A DNA stretch of 8,892 bases from Bacteroidales bacterium. GTDB lineage: Bacteria; Bacteroidota; Bacteroidia; Bacteroidales; UBA12077. Position 1 is the first letter of the stretch. Each line of letters starts with the position of its first letter. A program made the translations under genes and the position numbers. The stretch spans positions 1 through 8,892 of the forward strand of contig DAOWML010000068.1 of assembly GCA_030643125.1 (NCBI GenBank), given 5' to 3'. The notes under the pieces are model-generated. The model did not search any database, was not told where the DNA came from, and worked only from the letters and a program-made list of their open reading frames with translations. Below, one piece after another: positions 1 to 7,240 of this stretch.

Positions 1-1065
1 AATAAATTAAGAAACCAAAAAGATGCACCTTCATTTGATATGGTAAGAGCATCAGTAAATCTGACTGTTGCCAGTATATTAATTTCACTTGCTACCTCAA
101 TGAAACTTCCATTATCAACAACTTATGTTACTTTCATGGTTGCAATGGGTACTTCTTTAGCCGATAAAGCCTGGGGAAGAGAAAGTGCAGTATATAGAGT
201 AACCGGTGTTGTTACTGTAATTGGAGGATGGTTTATGACCGCCTTTACTGCCTTTACTGTTGCTTTTTTAATAGCATTGATAATTAGTTGGGGTGGTGTT
301 ATTGCAATTGCTGCATTTGTACTTCTTGCATTATACATTGTCGTACATTCTCACACTTCATTCCACAAAAAAGAAGCTGAAAAACAAAAAGTAAGAAGAT
401 TAGCTGATGAAGATTTACGTGCAGAAAATATTATGACAAAATGCTCTTTGGAAGTTAGAAACATGCTTAAATCAGTTGTTAATGTATTTAGTGAAACAGT
501 AATTGGTCTTACTCATGAAGATCGTAAATTGCTTAAAAAAGTATGCAAAGAGGTAGATGCGCTTAACGCAGATGCAAAATATTTAAAAGCTAATGTTCAT
601 AATACACTTCTCAAATTACAAGAAGAAGAAGGTGAAACCGGACACTTTTATGTTCAGGTTATAGATTACTTAAGAGAGATGGCACATTCTTTATCTTTTA
701 TCTCTAATCCAAGTTTCGAACATATTGATAATAATCATAAACCACTGTTAAAAGTTCAAATAGATGAATTAAATGAAATTAAAGAAAGTAGCACTGATTT
801 ATTTGATACAATAATAAATACTATCGATAAGAAACAATTTGAAAACATACCAAATTTAATTGAGAAACAGCAAAGTATTCTTGACAGCTTAAAAGAAGGC
901 CGGAGAAAACAAATTAAACGAATAAAAAATAACGAAGCCGGAACACGAAATAGTATTTTATATCTGGGTATTTTAAATGAAGTTCAGAATTTCTTATTAC
1001 AATCTATTAACCTGGTAAAAGCTCAACGCGACTTTGTGGAATATCAATTAAATAATAAAAAATAG
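1..1065 (+). CDS. Inorganic phosphate transporter, PiT/PHO4 family, with PhoU-like C-terminal tail (5'-truncated by window edge)
   Basis: The frame is open from base 1, so this is the C-terminal 354 residues of a longer protein; the ATG at position 40 is internal, not the start. Residues about 15-60 carry the conserved second half-repeat of PiT/PHO4 transporters: a RASVN helix, then KLPLSTTYVTF and an MGTSLADKAWGRESA segment. Two hydrophobic helices follow (about 65-115), then a HSHTSFHKK basic stretch marking the cytoplasmic side. Residues about 130-354 are a long, charged, all-helical region resembling PhoU, a tail commonly fused to Bacteroidota PiT proteins. By family the protein takes up inorganic phosphate (or metal-phosphate) across the inner membrane using an ion gradient; the PhoU-like tail is presumed to regulate this. 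The gene ends at a strong hairpin terminator. The missing N-terminal half prevents checking the first PiT signature. Confidence 0.9.
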   Translation, partial: NKLRNQKDAPSFDMVRASVNLTVASILISLATSMKLPLSTTYVTFMVAMGTSLADKAWGRESAVYRVTGVVTVIGGWFMTAFTAFTVAFLIALIISWGGVIAIAAFVLLALYIVVHSHTSFHKKEAEKQKVRRLADEDLRAENIMTKCSLEVRNMLKSVVNVFSETVIGLTHEDRKLLKKVCKEVDALNADAKYLKANVHNTLLKLQEEEGETGHFYVQVIDYLREMAHSLSFISNPSFEHIDNNHKPLLKVQIDELNEIKESSTDLFDTIINTIDKKQFENIPNLIEKQQSILDSLKEGRRKQIKRIKNNEAGTRNSILYLGILNEVQNFLLQSINLVKAQRDFVEYQLNNKK

Positions 1066-1083
1066 TATTAAAATTACCTGAAT

Positions 1084-1112
1084 AAAAAAGCTCGGTTCTT
1101 CCGAGCTTTTTT
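1084..1112. terminator. Bidirectional intrinsic terminator between convergent genes
   Basis: A perfect 12-bp inverted repeat (1084-1095 with 1101-1112) encloses a 5-nt loop, TTCTT. The core is GCTCGG/CCGAGC, flanked by A6 on one side and T6 on the other, so it gives a GC stem plus U-tract on either strand. It sits between the stop of the phosphate transporter (+) and the stop of the response regulator (-), and can end both transcripts. Confidence 0.9.
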
Positions 1113-1131
1113 ATATACATTTTATACTATA

Positions 1132-1827
1132 TTAATCAACAAATTTATATCCAACTCCTTTTATTGTTTTAATATGATTATCACCAATTTTCTCTCTTAA
1201 CTTTCGTATATGAACGTCAATAGTTCGGTCACCAACAATAACATTATCGCCCCACACAGCACTAAAAATCTCGTCACGAGTAAAAACCCTGTCAGGCTTT
1301 GTAATTAAAAGAACTAATAGTTCAAACTCCTTTTTAGGAAGAATCAGCTTCTCTCCATCCTTAATTACAATATATTTTTCTCTGTCAATAATTATATTTG
1401 ATTGTTTAATGATATGATTTTCTCCTTTTTCATCTTCATTAACATCCTTAAATCTTTTTAACAAAGCTTTTATTCTGCTTACTATAACTTTTGGTTTTAC
1501 AGGTTTAGTAATATAATCATCAGCACCTGCATCAAACCCTGCTATTTGAGAATAGTCTTCGCCCCTTGCAGTTAAAAAAGCTATTATCGTATTTTTAAAA
1601 TTCTTATTTTGTCTTAATATTTCACAAGTTTCAATGCCATCCATTTCGGGCATCATTACATCCAGTAATATTAAATGAGGGTTAATTTTCTTAGCCTTCT
1701 CAATAGCTTCTTTACCATTCTGTGCAGTATGAACTTCATACCCTTCTTTGTTGATATTGTAACTCAAAAATTCCAATATATCCGGCTCGTCATCAACAAG
1801 TAATATTCTAAAATCTTTGTTATTCAT
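1132..1827 (-). CDS. Response regulator transcription factor, OmpR/PhoB family
   Basis: A 231-residue two-domain regulator of normal family length. The receiver domain (about 5-122) has the acidic pair D12/D13, the phospho-acceptor D56 in LLDVMMPEMDG, the switch residue T86 in LTARGE, and K108 in the ITKP motif, so all phosphorylation residues are intact. After a charged linker (about 125-136) comes a winged-helix DNA-binding domain (about 138-231) with the OmpR/PhoB recognition-helix signature RTIDVHIRKLREKIG (201-215) and the GVGYKF wing near the C terminus. It is known for the family that phosphorylation by a sensor kinase promotes dimer binding to direct repeats. No kinase gene accompanies it here: the upstream neighbour is divergent and the downstream neighbour convergent, so it appears monocistronic. 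Its position beside a PiT gene suggests, but does not prove, a phosphate (PhoB/PhoP-like) role. The ATG at 1827 is well placed for a complete receiver fold. Confidence 0.95.
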   Translation of the reverse strand: MNNKDFRILLVDDEPDILEFLSYNINKEGYEVHTAQNGKEAIEKAKKINPHLILLDVMMPEMDGIETCEILRQNKNFKNTIIAFLTARGEDYSQIAGFDAGADDYITKPVKPKVIVSRIKALLKRFKDVNEDEKGENHIIKQSNIIIDREKYIVIKDGEKLILPKKEFELLVLLITKPDRVFTRDEIFSAVWGDNVIVGDRTIDVHIRKLREKIGDNHIKTIKGVGYKFVD

Positions 1828-2065
1828 CTTTCAAATTTTTTATTAAATCCTAATCAACTAAAATACAACAATATTATTCACATCAGTATAAGTTATGTTT
1901 AAATCTATATTATGTTAAAGTTAACAAAAAAATACAACACTATATTATTAACGTAAGTTTAAAATTCTAATAATAAGATTTAAAACATGTACTTGTTTCT
2001 TTGCATTGTAAATAATTAAAAACGAAAACAATTAAAATATTAATAAATTAAAACAAAAAATTACA
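1828..2065. promoter_or_regulatory. Divergent AT-rich intergenic region with spaced direct repeats
   Basis: The 238 bp separate the 5' ends of the response regulator (-) and the surface lipoprotein gene (+), so promoters for both should lie here. AAAATACAACA occurs at 1860-1870 and again at 1929-1939, each followed by ATATTATT (1871-1878; 1942-1949, after two extra bases). TTATGTT occurs at 1893-1899 and 1910-1916, and GTTAA at 1914-1918 and 1920-1924. OmpR-family regulators bind direct repeats, so these are candidate operators. A convincing Bacteroidota promoter (TTTG, about 19 nt, TAnnTTTG) was not found; TTTCTTTG at 1996-2003 is only a partial -7 match for the plus-strand gene. The leader just before 2066 is A-rich with no Shine-Dalgarno sequence, as is usual in the phylum. 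Confidence 0.5.
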
Positions 2066-3478
2066 ATGAAAAGAAATTATTTAAGACTAACAGCTGCAAT
2101 TTTAGCTGCATTAACAATTGGATTTACTTCATGTAACGATGATGATGATAACGACCCTATTGTTGAAGAAGAAAACTTTTATAAAATCGGTACAACAGTT
2201 TACACCTTCGATCTGGATGCTAAAACTGTTACTATTAACGATAATGGTGAAGGCACAGGTACCAAAACTTTATCTGCTGATACAACCTGGATTCTTGATG
2301 GATTCGTATTTGTTGAAGATGGACAAACTCTAAGCATCGAATCCGGAACAATGATTCAGGGAAAACCCGGCCAGGCAGAAAATGCCAGTGCATTAATCAT
2401 TAAACAAGGTGGTACAATTATGGCTGAAGGAACTGTCACTCAGCCAATCGTTTTCACCGGGCTAGGTGACACATATGATGGTAGTGGTTATATGACTCAA
2501 ATACAAGGTTTATGGGGTGGTATTATCGTTTTAGGAAAAGCTACAACAAATAATACTATTCAAAAACGAATAGAAGGTGTTCCTGAACAATTTGCTGCTT
2601 ATTATGGTGGTGATAACGATGCTGATAATTCCGGAATTTTAAAATATATCTCTATCCGTCATGGTGGAACAGATATTGGTTCCGGTAACGAAATCAACGG
2701 CTTAACATTAGGTGGTGTTGGTAATGGAACTACTATTGAATATATAGAAGTAGTTTCTAATGTTGATGATGGTGTTGAATTCTTTGGTGGTACTCCAAAC
2801 TTAAAGCATATATTAGTTGCTTATTGTGGTGATGATTCTTACGATTATGATGAAGGGTTCCACGGTAAAGGCCAATTTTGGGTAACTATTCAAAGTGAAA
2901 GTTCCGGTGATCGTTTAGGTGAACATGACGGTGGCGATGGCGATGATGAAACAACAGAGCCTTACGCTAAACCGGTTATCTATAATGCAACTTATATCGG
3001 CAACGGAAATGGAAGAGTTATTACTTTCCGCGACAACGCCGGTGGTACTTATGCAAACTCAATTTTTGCTTCGCAAGCTAAAGGTATTGATGTTGAATTT
3101 CGTGATGATAAACACAATAGCCTGGATCAAATGCTTACTGAAGGAAACTTAATTCTGAAAAATAACTTATTCAACCTAATAGCTGATGATACTAAGGCTA
3201 ACGCTTTAACCGTTAAAGAAGAAAAAGGAACAGCTCCTGCTTCTACGGCTGATGATTTGTTAGCACATTTTAACGATAACAATAATGCTATTGCAAATCT
3301 TGCAACTGTTGGATTTATTGATGATGAATATTTATTAATTCCTGCTTCAGGCGAAGCTAATGCAGGTGTAGCTCCAACAGATTCATGGTTTGACAATGTA
3401 ACTTACCAGGGAGCCTTCCAACCGGGTGGAAGCAACTGGACCGAAGGATGGACATTAACTTTTAGTTCTTCAAAATAA
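2066..3478 (+). CDS. Surface-exposed lipoprotein, parallel beta-helix-like, paired with the downstream TonB receptor
   Basis: 470 residues. Residues 1-22 are a lipoprotein signal peptide ending FTS, followed by C23 as the lipidation site. NDDDDND comes directly after the cysteine and fits the acidic lipoprotein export signal that sends Bacteroidota lipoproteins to the cell surface. The rest has short glycine-rich turns and repeating beta-strands (for example LDGFVFVEDGQTLSIESGT near 80-98), as in right-handed parallel beta-helix proteins. Conspicuous acidic/aromatic segments are VDDGVEFFGG (233-242), GDDSYDYDEGFHGKGQFW (255-272) and GEHDGGDGDDETTEP (285-299), which could bind a metal or a ligand. 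I recognise the family as a recurrent uncharacterised Bacteroidota lipoprotein, but no function is established from sequence. It is not SusD-like: no alpha-helical TPR pattern is seen. Its place just upstream of a TonB-dependent receptor suggests a ligand-capture or cap role for that receptor (inference). Confidence 0.85.
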   Translation: MKRNYLRLTAAILAALTIGFTSCNDDDDNDPIVEEENFYKIGTTVYTFDLDAKTVTINDNGEGTGTKTLSADTTWILDGFVFVEDGQTLSIESGTMIQGKPGQAENASALIIKQGGTIMAEGTVTQPIVFTGLGDTYDGSGYMTQIQGLWGGIIVLGKATTNNTIQKRIEGVPEQFAAYYGGDNDADNSGILKYISIRHGGTDIGSGNEINGLTLGGVGNGTTIEYIEVVSNVDDGVEFFGGTPNLKHILVAYCGDDSYDYDEGFHGKGQFWVTIQSESSGDRLGEHDGGDGDDETTEPYAKPVIYNATYIGNGNGRVITFRDNAGGTYANSIFASQAKGIDVEFRDDKHNSLDQMLTEGNLILKNNLFNLIADDTKANALTVKEEKGTAPASTADDLLAHFNDNNNAIANLATVGFIDDEYLLIPASGEANAGVAPTDSWFDNVTYQGAFQPGGSNWTEGWTLTFSSSK

Positions 3479-3500
3479 AACAAGGTTCATATTTAATTGA

Positions 3501-3531
3501 GGCTGGTAGTTTATATTGACTACCAGTCTTT
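3501..3531 (+). terminator. Hairpin between lipoprotein and TonB receptor: leaky terminator or attenuator
   Basis: Bases 3501-3510 pair with 3519-3528 in a 10-bp stem (one G-U wobble) closing an 8-nt loop, TTATATTG. The right arm is followed by TTTATT, a weak U-tract. It lies 22 bp after the lipoprotein stop and about 40 bp before the receptor start. With no clear promoter in the rest of the gap, partial read-through, giving more lipoprotein than receptor, is the simplest reading. An mRNA 3'-end stabiliser is the alternative. Confidence 0.6.
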
Positions 3532-3567
3532 ATTAGTTAAAAAATTAATTATTTAGTACAAAGGCAA

Positions 3568-6378
3568 ATGAGCAGAAAAATATTTTTAATAATCGGCATT
3601 ATTTTAATCTTTTCCGGCAGGATTTTTTCGCAAACAGGAACTTTACGTGGTAATGTTTTTGATAAAAAAACAGGCGAAACTTTGATTGGAGCAACTATAA
3701 TGTTACCTGAAACTACTATTGGAGTATCTACAGATTTCGATGGAAATTACAGTTTAACATTGCCTGTCGGGAAACACGAAATTAAAATTTCATATATTTC
3801 ATACGAAACAAAAAAATTCTCTGATATTGTAATAAAAGAAGGTGAAGTTGCAATATTAAATACATCACTTGGTGAAGCTACATTAGATATTGAAGCAGTT
3901 GTTGTTACAGCAAAAGCCACCCAAAAAACCGAAAGCGCTTTACAAGTTTTACAGAAAAAAGCTCCTCAGGTGATGGACGGTATTTCTGCCGAACAAATTA
4001 CAAGATTAGGTGACAGTAATGCAGCACAAGCTCTTAAAAGAGTTACCGGCGTTTCAGTTCAGGACGGAAAATATGTTTTTGTTCGTGGCTTAAGCGAACG
4101 ATATACAAAAGTAACTTTTAATGGTGCAGAAATTCCGGCCCTTGATCCTGAAAGAAATACAGTTCAACTGGATATTTTCCCAAGCAATATTATTGAAAGT
4201 ATTATTGTTAATAAAACATTTACACCTGATATGCCAGGAGAATCAACCGGTGGGCAGGTAGATATTATTACAAAAGATTTTCCCGAAAAATTTACATTCC
4301 AATTCTCAACTTCGTTTTCGTACAATCCTCAAGCTAACTTAAACGAAAATTTCATAACATACAATGGGGGAAATACCGACTGGATGGGAATTGATGATGG
4401 TACTCGCAATATTCCTTCTGTTGCACAAGATGCATTAAACAGAATGGTAAATGAAAATTACAATCAAATAAACCAGGTTTACTTCACTACTCAGGAATTG
4501 AATGATATTTCTAACTCATTTTCTACTGAGATGGAACCAATTAAGAAAAAATCATTTTTAAATAATAGCGAAAAAATCTCGCTTGGCGATCAGGTTCAAC
4601 TCTTTGGAAAAGCTTTAGGCTATAATCTTGGGTTAAGCTATGAAAATTCTTTTGATTTTTATGATGATGGAATTTTTGGAGAATACGAAGATGCCACAAA
4701 TGTTCCACGACGTAAAATTAACGACACAAAAGGAGAAGAGAATAATAAAATTTCTGCATTAGTAAATCTGAGTTACAAATTAAATAACAATAACAAAGTA
4801 GGATTCAGATATTTTCATAATCAAAGTGGAAAAAGTCAGGCCCGATACAGGGAAGGTTATTTCAATTACGAAGACAGTTACGATCAGGACCGTATTCTTA
4901 CCTACGTTGAAAGGAAATTTGATAATTTCCAGTTACACGGCAAACACGTTTTTCCTAATCTGAATAACAGTATTGTCGAATGGCAAAGTTCATATACCAT
5001 AATGAATCAGGATGAACCGGATTTAAGATTTTTCGAAAATCTATATGATATAAATGGAACTGATACTATTTTCAGAACCAAAACAAACGATAAACCGGCA
5101 AGGTATTATCGTAATATGGACGAAATAAATACAAGTAATAAAATAGATTTCGAAGCTCCTGTTACACTTTTTTCTAAATCGGCAAAAATTAAAATTGGCG
5201 GTAATTACGATTACAAATCGCGTAATTTGGATGATATAAAGTTCGATTTATTCAGCTCATCAACTATTTTACCGGGGAGTGATATTCGTTATTACTTAGA
5301 AAATGAAATTATAAGCCACGACAATCCTTTAGGATATTATTATACTGCCGATCATTTTCAAAACTTAAATAATAGTCAGGATGCCTATCTGCAGGTAATT
5401 GCCGGATATGCCATGATAGATTTTCCATTAACCGAAAAAATCAGAATACTTACAGGTGCAAGAATTGAAGTAAGCGAATTACATACCGAAGATAAATTAC
5501 CTGAAAATCACTCCTTAAGAGACAATACTACAAGCAATTTTTTTGATATTCTTCCATCACTCAATTTAACTTATACGGTAATTGAGAATATGAATTTAAG
5601 GTTTGCATACTCAAGAACTATTGCGCGTCCTAACTTTAAAGAAATTGGACCAACTTATTACGATTTTATAACAAGTGAGACTGTAACCGGAAATTCTGAT
5701 CTTAACAGAACAACAATTGACAATTTAGATTTCAGATGGGAATATTTCTTTAAACCCGGTGAAAAAATTGCACTAAGCGGATTTTATAAATACTTTACAG
5801 ATCCGATCGAAAAGAAATTAGCTGTTGATGTAAATAACCGTGAATTCTTTTACGAAAATTCTGAACCAATAACTTTGTACGGTATCGAATTAGAACTTAG
5901 AAAAAAACTCAATTTTATTTCGTTCTTGAAAGATTTTACCGCAGGTGGTAATTTTGCATATATTAAATCAATATATAAAATACCTGCAGATGAATTAGCC
6001 GTAATCAGAGCATCCGACCCCGACAGAAGTGATACAAGGCCAATGCAGGGCCAAGCTCCATACATCCTTAATGCATTTTTAAACTATTACCATACTGATT
6101 TAAAACTGGATGCTAATGTTGGATTCAATATTTCAGGTGAAAAGCTGGTTTTAATTACACAAAAAGGCACTCCTTATGGATATGAACAACCGGAACCTTC
6201 GCTGAATATTAATATTACGAAAGGTATTGGAGAGAAAATATCTGTTGAATTTTCTGTTAACAATATTCTTGACTCAGATTACTCCATTGCACACCACTAT
6301 GATGAGGGTGATGAATATTATACAAAATACAGCAAAGGAAGAAGCTTTGGAATATCTATTAAATATTTAATCAAATAG
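3568..6378 (+). CDS. TonB-dependent outer-membrane receptor with N-terminal carboxypeptidase-regulatory-like domain
   Basis: 936 residues, a complete receptor length. A Sec signal peptide (1-22, ending RIFSQ) precedes a CarboxypepD_reg-like beta-sandwich (about 24-105; GNVFDKKTGETLIGATI and DFDGNYSL are its hallmarks). AVVVTA at 110-115 is the usual junction before the plug. The plug domain (about 125-240) contains VRGLSERYTKVTFNGAEIP from 172 and ends in GGQVDIITKDFPE. The remainder is a beta-barrel of alternating aromatic/polar strands, closing with RSFGISIKYLIK. The terminal residue is K rather than the commoner aromatic, a small oddity. By family it imports a scarce or bulky ligand across the outer membrane with TonB/ExbBD energy; the ligand cannot be read from the sequence. 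AAAGG lies 3 nt before the ATG. The gene follows a surface lipoprotein, is 3 bp from the LRR gene, and looks co-transcribed with both. Confidence 0.93.
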   Translation: MSRKIFLIIGIILIFSGRIFSQTGTLRGNVFDKKTGETLIGATIMLPETTIGVSTDFDGNYSLTLPVGKHEIKISYISYETKKFSDIVIKEGEVAILNTSLGEATLDIEAVVVTAKATQKTESALQVLQKKAPQVMDGISAEQITRLGDSNAAQALKRVTGVSVQDGKYVFVRGLSERYTKVTFNGAEIPALDPERNTVQLDIFPSNIIESIIVNKTFTPDMPGESTGGQVDIITKDFPEKFTFQFSTSFSYNPQANLNENFITYNGGNTDWMGIDDGTRNIPSVAQDALNRMVNENYNQINQVYFTTQELNDISNSFSTEMEPIKKKSFLNNSEKISLGDQVQLFGKALGYNLGLSYENSFDFYDDGIFGEYEDATNVPRRKINDTKGEENNKISALVNLSYKLNNNNKVGFRYFHNQSGKSQARYREGYFNYEDSYDQDRILTYVERKFDNFQLHGKHVFPNLNNSIVEWQSSYTIMNQDEPDLRFFENLYDINGTDTIFRTKTNDKPARYYRNMDEINTSNKIDFEAPVTLFSKSAKIKIGGNYDYKSRNLDDIKFDLFSSSTILPGSDIRYYLENEIISHDNPLGYYYTADHFQNLNNSQDAYLQVIAGYAMIDFPLTEKIRILTGARIEVSELHTEDKLPENHSLRDNTTSNFFDILPSLNLTYTVIENMNLRFAYSRTIARPNFKEIGPTYYDFITSETVTGNSDLNRTTIDNLDFRWEYFFKPGEKIALSGFYKYFTDPIEKKLAVDVNNREFFYENSEPITLYGIELELRKKLNFISFLKDFTAGGNFAYIKSIYKIPADELAVIRASDPDRSDTRPMQGQAPYILNAFLNYYHTDLKLDANVGFNISGEKLVLITQKGTPYGYEQPEPSLNINITKGIGEKISVEFSVNNILDSDYSIAHHYDEGDEYYTKYSKGRSFGISIKYLIK

Positions 6379-6381
6379 AGT

Positions 6382-7167
6382 ATGAAAAAGCATATAAAAT
6401 ATATAAAAACAGTCTGCTCGTTTGTAGTTCTTTCAGTTATTTTTTTAATAGGAATCAACTGTAAGGATAAAAATCAGGCTAATAAGCAATTTTCGGGCGC
6501 CGATTCCCGAAAATTGCTTCCTTATGAAGAATTAATTCGGGCAAAACGATTTGAATCGCTTGAAGAAGCTTTCCAAAACCCGAACAAGGTATATAAGTTA
6601 ATTTTATTTAATCAGCACCTTGAATCACTACCTGAAAACATTGATAAGCTTACCCGGCTAAACAGCCTTGAACTTACAAGGAATCAACTCACAACACTAC
6701 CTGGTGCAATTGTAAACCTGCAAGTTTTACAAAGCTTATATCTTTCGGAGAATAAATTTATTCATTGGCCAAATGAAGTTTTTCTATTGCAAAATTTAAA
6801 ACGATTAGATTTGTCAAATAATAGTTTAACTCAAATTCCTGATCAAATAATTCAATTGAAAAACCTTGAAGAACTTTATTTGAATAATGTATCGTTAAAA
6901 GTTATCGATAAAAATTTGTTTAAACTGGATAGTTTAAAAGTACTTGTTTTGTCTCATAATCAGATTAATTCAATCCCCACCGAAATATTCAAATTAAAGA
7001 ATTTGCGAAAATTAGATTTATCGCATAACCAATTGAATTTTTTACCGCAAGAAATAAGTGAATTAAAAGAACTTGAGAAACTTGAACTGGAAGGCAATCA
7101 ATTTGCAAAACATTATATCGACAGTACTTTAAAAAAGCTATTACCAAATACAATTATTAGATATTAA
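6382..7167 (+). CDS. Leucine-rich-repeat lipoprotein, seven 23-residue repeats
   Basis: 261 residues. An N-terminal hydrophobic segment (about 11-26) ends GIN before C27, a plausible though non-canonical lipobox, followed by charged KDK. A linker (about 28-55) leads into a capping half-repeat (YKLILFNQH, 71-79). Seven LRRs then run without any insertion or deletion from 80 to 240, each 23 residues, on the pattern LxxLPxxIxxLxxLxxLxLxxNx. The fifth repeat lacks the proline. A short C-cap (241-261) closes the protein. LRR solenoids of this kind bind proteins or polysaccharide; no catalytic domain is present. The start lies 3 bp after the TonB-receptor stop, so the two genes are almost certainly co-transcribed and may be translationally coupled. 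The role is probably an envelope-anchored accessory to the receptor (inference). The linker contains an unusual perfect inverted repeat at DNA level, listed separately. Confidence 0.85.
   Translation: MKKHIKYIKTVCSFVVLSVIFLIGINCKDKNQANKQFSGADSRKLLPYEELIRAKRFESLEEAFQNPNKVYKLILFNQHLESLPENIDKLTRLNSLELTRNQLTTLPGAIVNLQVLQSLYLSENKFIHWPNEVFLLQNLKRLDLSNNSLTQIPDQIIQLKNLEELYLNNVSLKVIDKNLFKLDSLKVLVLSHNQINSIPTEIFKLKNLRKLDLSHNQLNFLPQEISELKELEKLELEGNQFAKHYIDSTLKKLLPNTIIRY
6484..6519. repeat. Perfect 14-bp inverted repeat inside the LRR gene
   Basis: AAGCAATTTTCGGG (6484-6497) is the exact reverse complement of 6506-6519, with an 8-nt loop CGCCGATT. The element occupies exactly codons 35-46 of the LRR lipoprotein, in the linker between lipid anchor and repeats, and its centre is noticeably richer in G+C than its surroundings. 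It could fold in mRNA or DNA. It may be an intragenic regulatory hairpin or the trace of a small palindromic insertion. Confidence 0.8.
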
Positions 7168-7183
7168 AAAAAATTATACATCA

Positions 7184-7223
7184 TTCTAAATTCGTTGTAT
7201 ATAAAAAAGCGTTATATTTAGAA
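7184..7223 (+). promoter_or_regulatory. Weak candidate promoter / inverted repeat upstream of the MORN-repeat gene
   Basis: The 73-bp gap holds TATATTTA at 7213-7220, one base short of the Bacteroidota -7 element TAnnTTTG, with a TTG at 7195-7197. The spacing is 15 nt, shorter than the usual roughly 19, so the match is weak. An 8-bp inverted repeat (TTCTAAAT 7184-7191, ATTTAGAA 7216-7223) overlaps it. The gene may equally be read through from the LRR gene, since no terminator is visible between them. Confidence 0.3.
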
Positions 7224-7240
7224 CATTAAATTTTATTATC

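Noticed and set aside
123..338. Minus-strand open frame inside the phosphate transporter
   Set aside because: It lies opposite a clear PiT coding region and has no recognisable protein character.
1893..1926. A classical Pho box for the regulator
   Set aside because: TTAACA- and TTATGTT-like words occur, but they do not form the regular spaced array of characterised Pho boxes and the DNA is very AT-rich; kept only as candidate direct repeats.
2138..2149. Four GAT codons in tandem as a phase-variable microsatellite
   Set aside because: In-frame triplet repeats of only four units would change the Asp count but not shift the frame; they are explained by the acidic lipoprotein export signal.
2118..3396. 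Three other-frame open frames within the lipoprotein gene (2118-2333, 2919-3152, 3127-3396)
   Set aside because: They are shadows of the lipoprotein frame, with Met/Leu-rich or low-information translations.
5850..6065. Minus-strand open frame inside the TonB receptor
   Set aside because: The plus-strand frame encodes conserved barrel sequence; the antisense translation has no family features.
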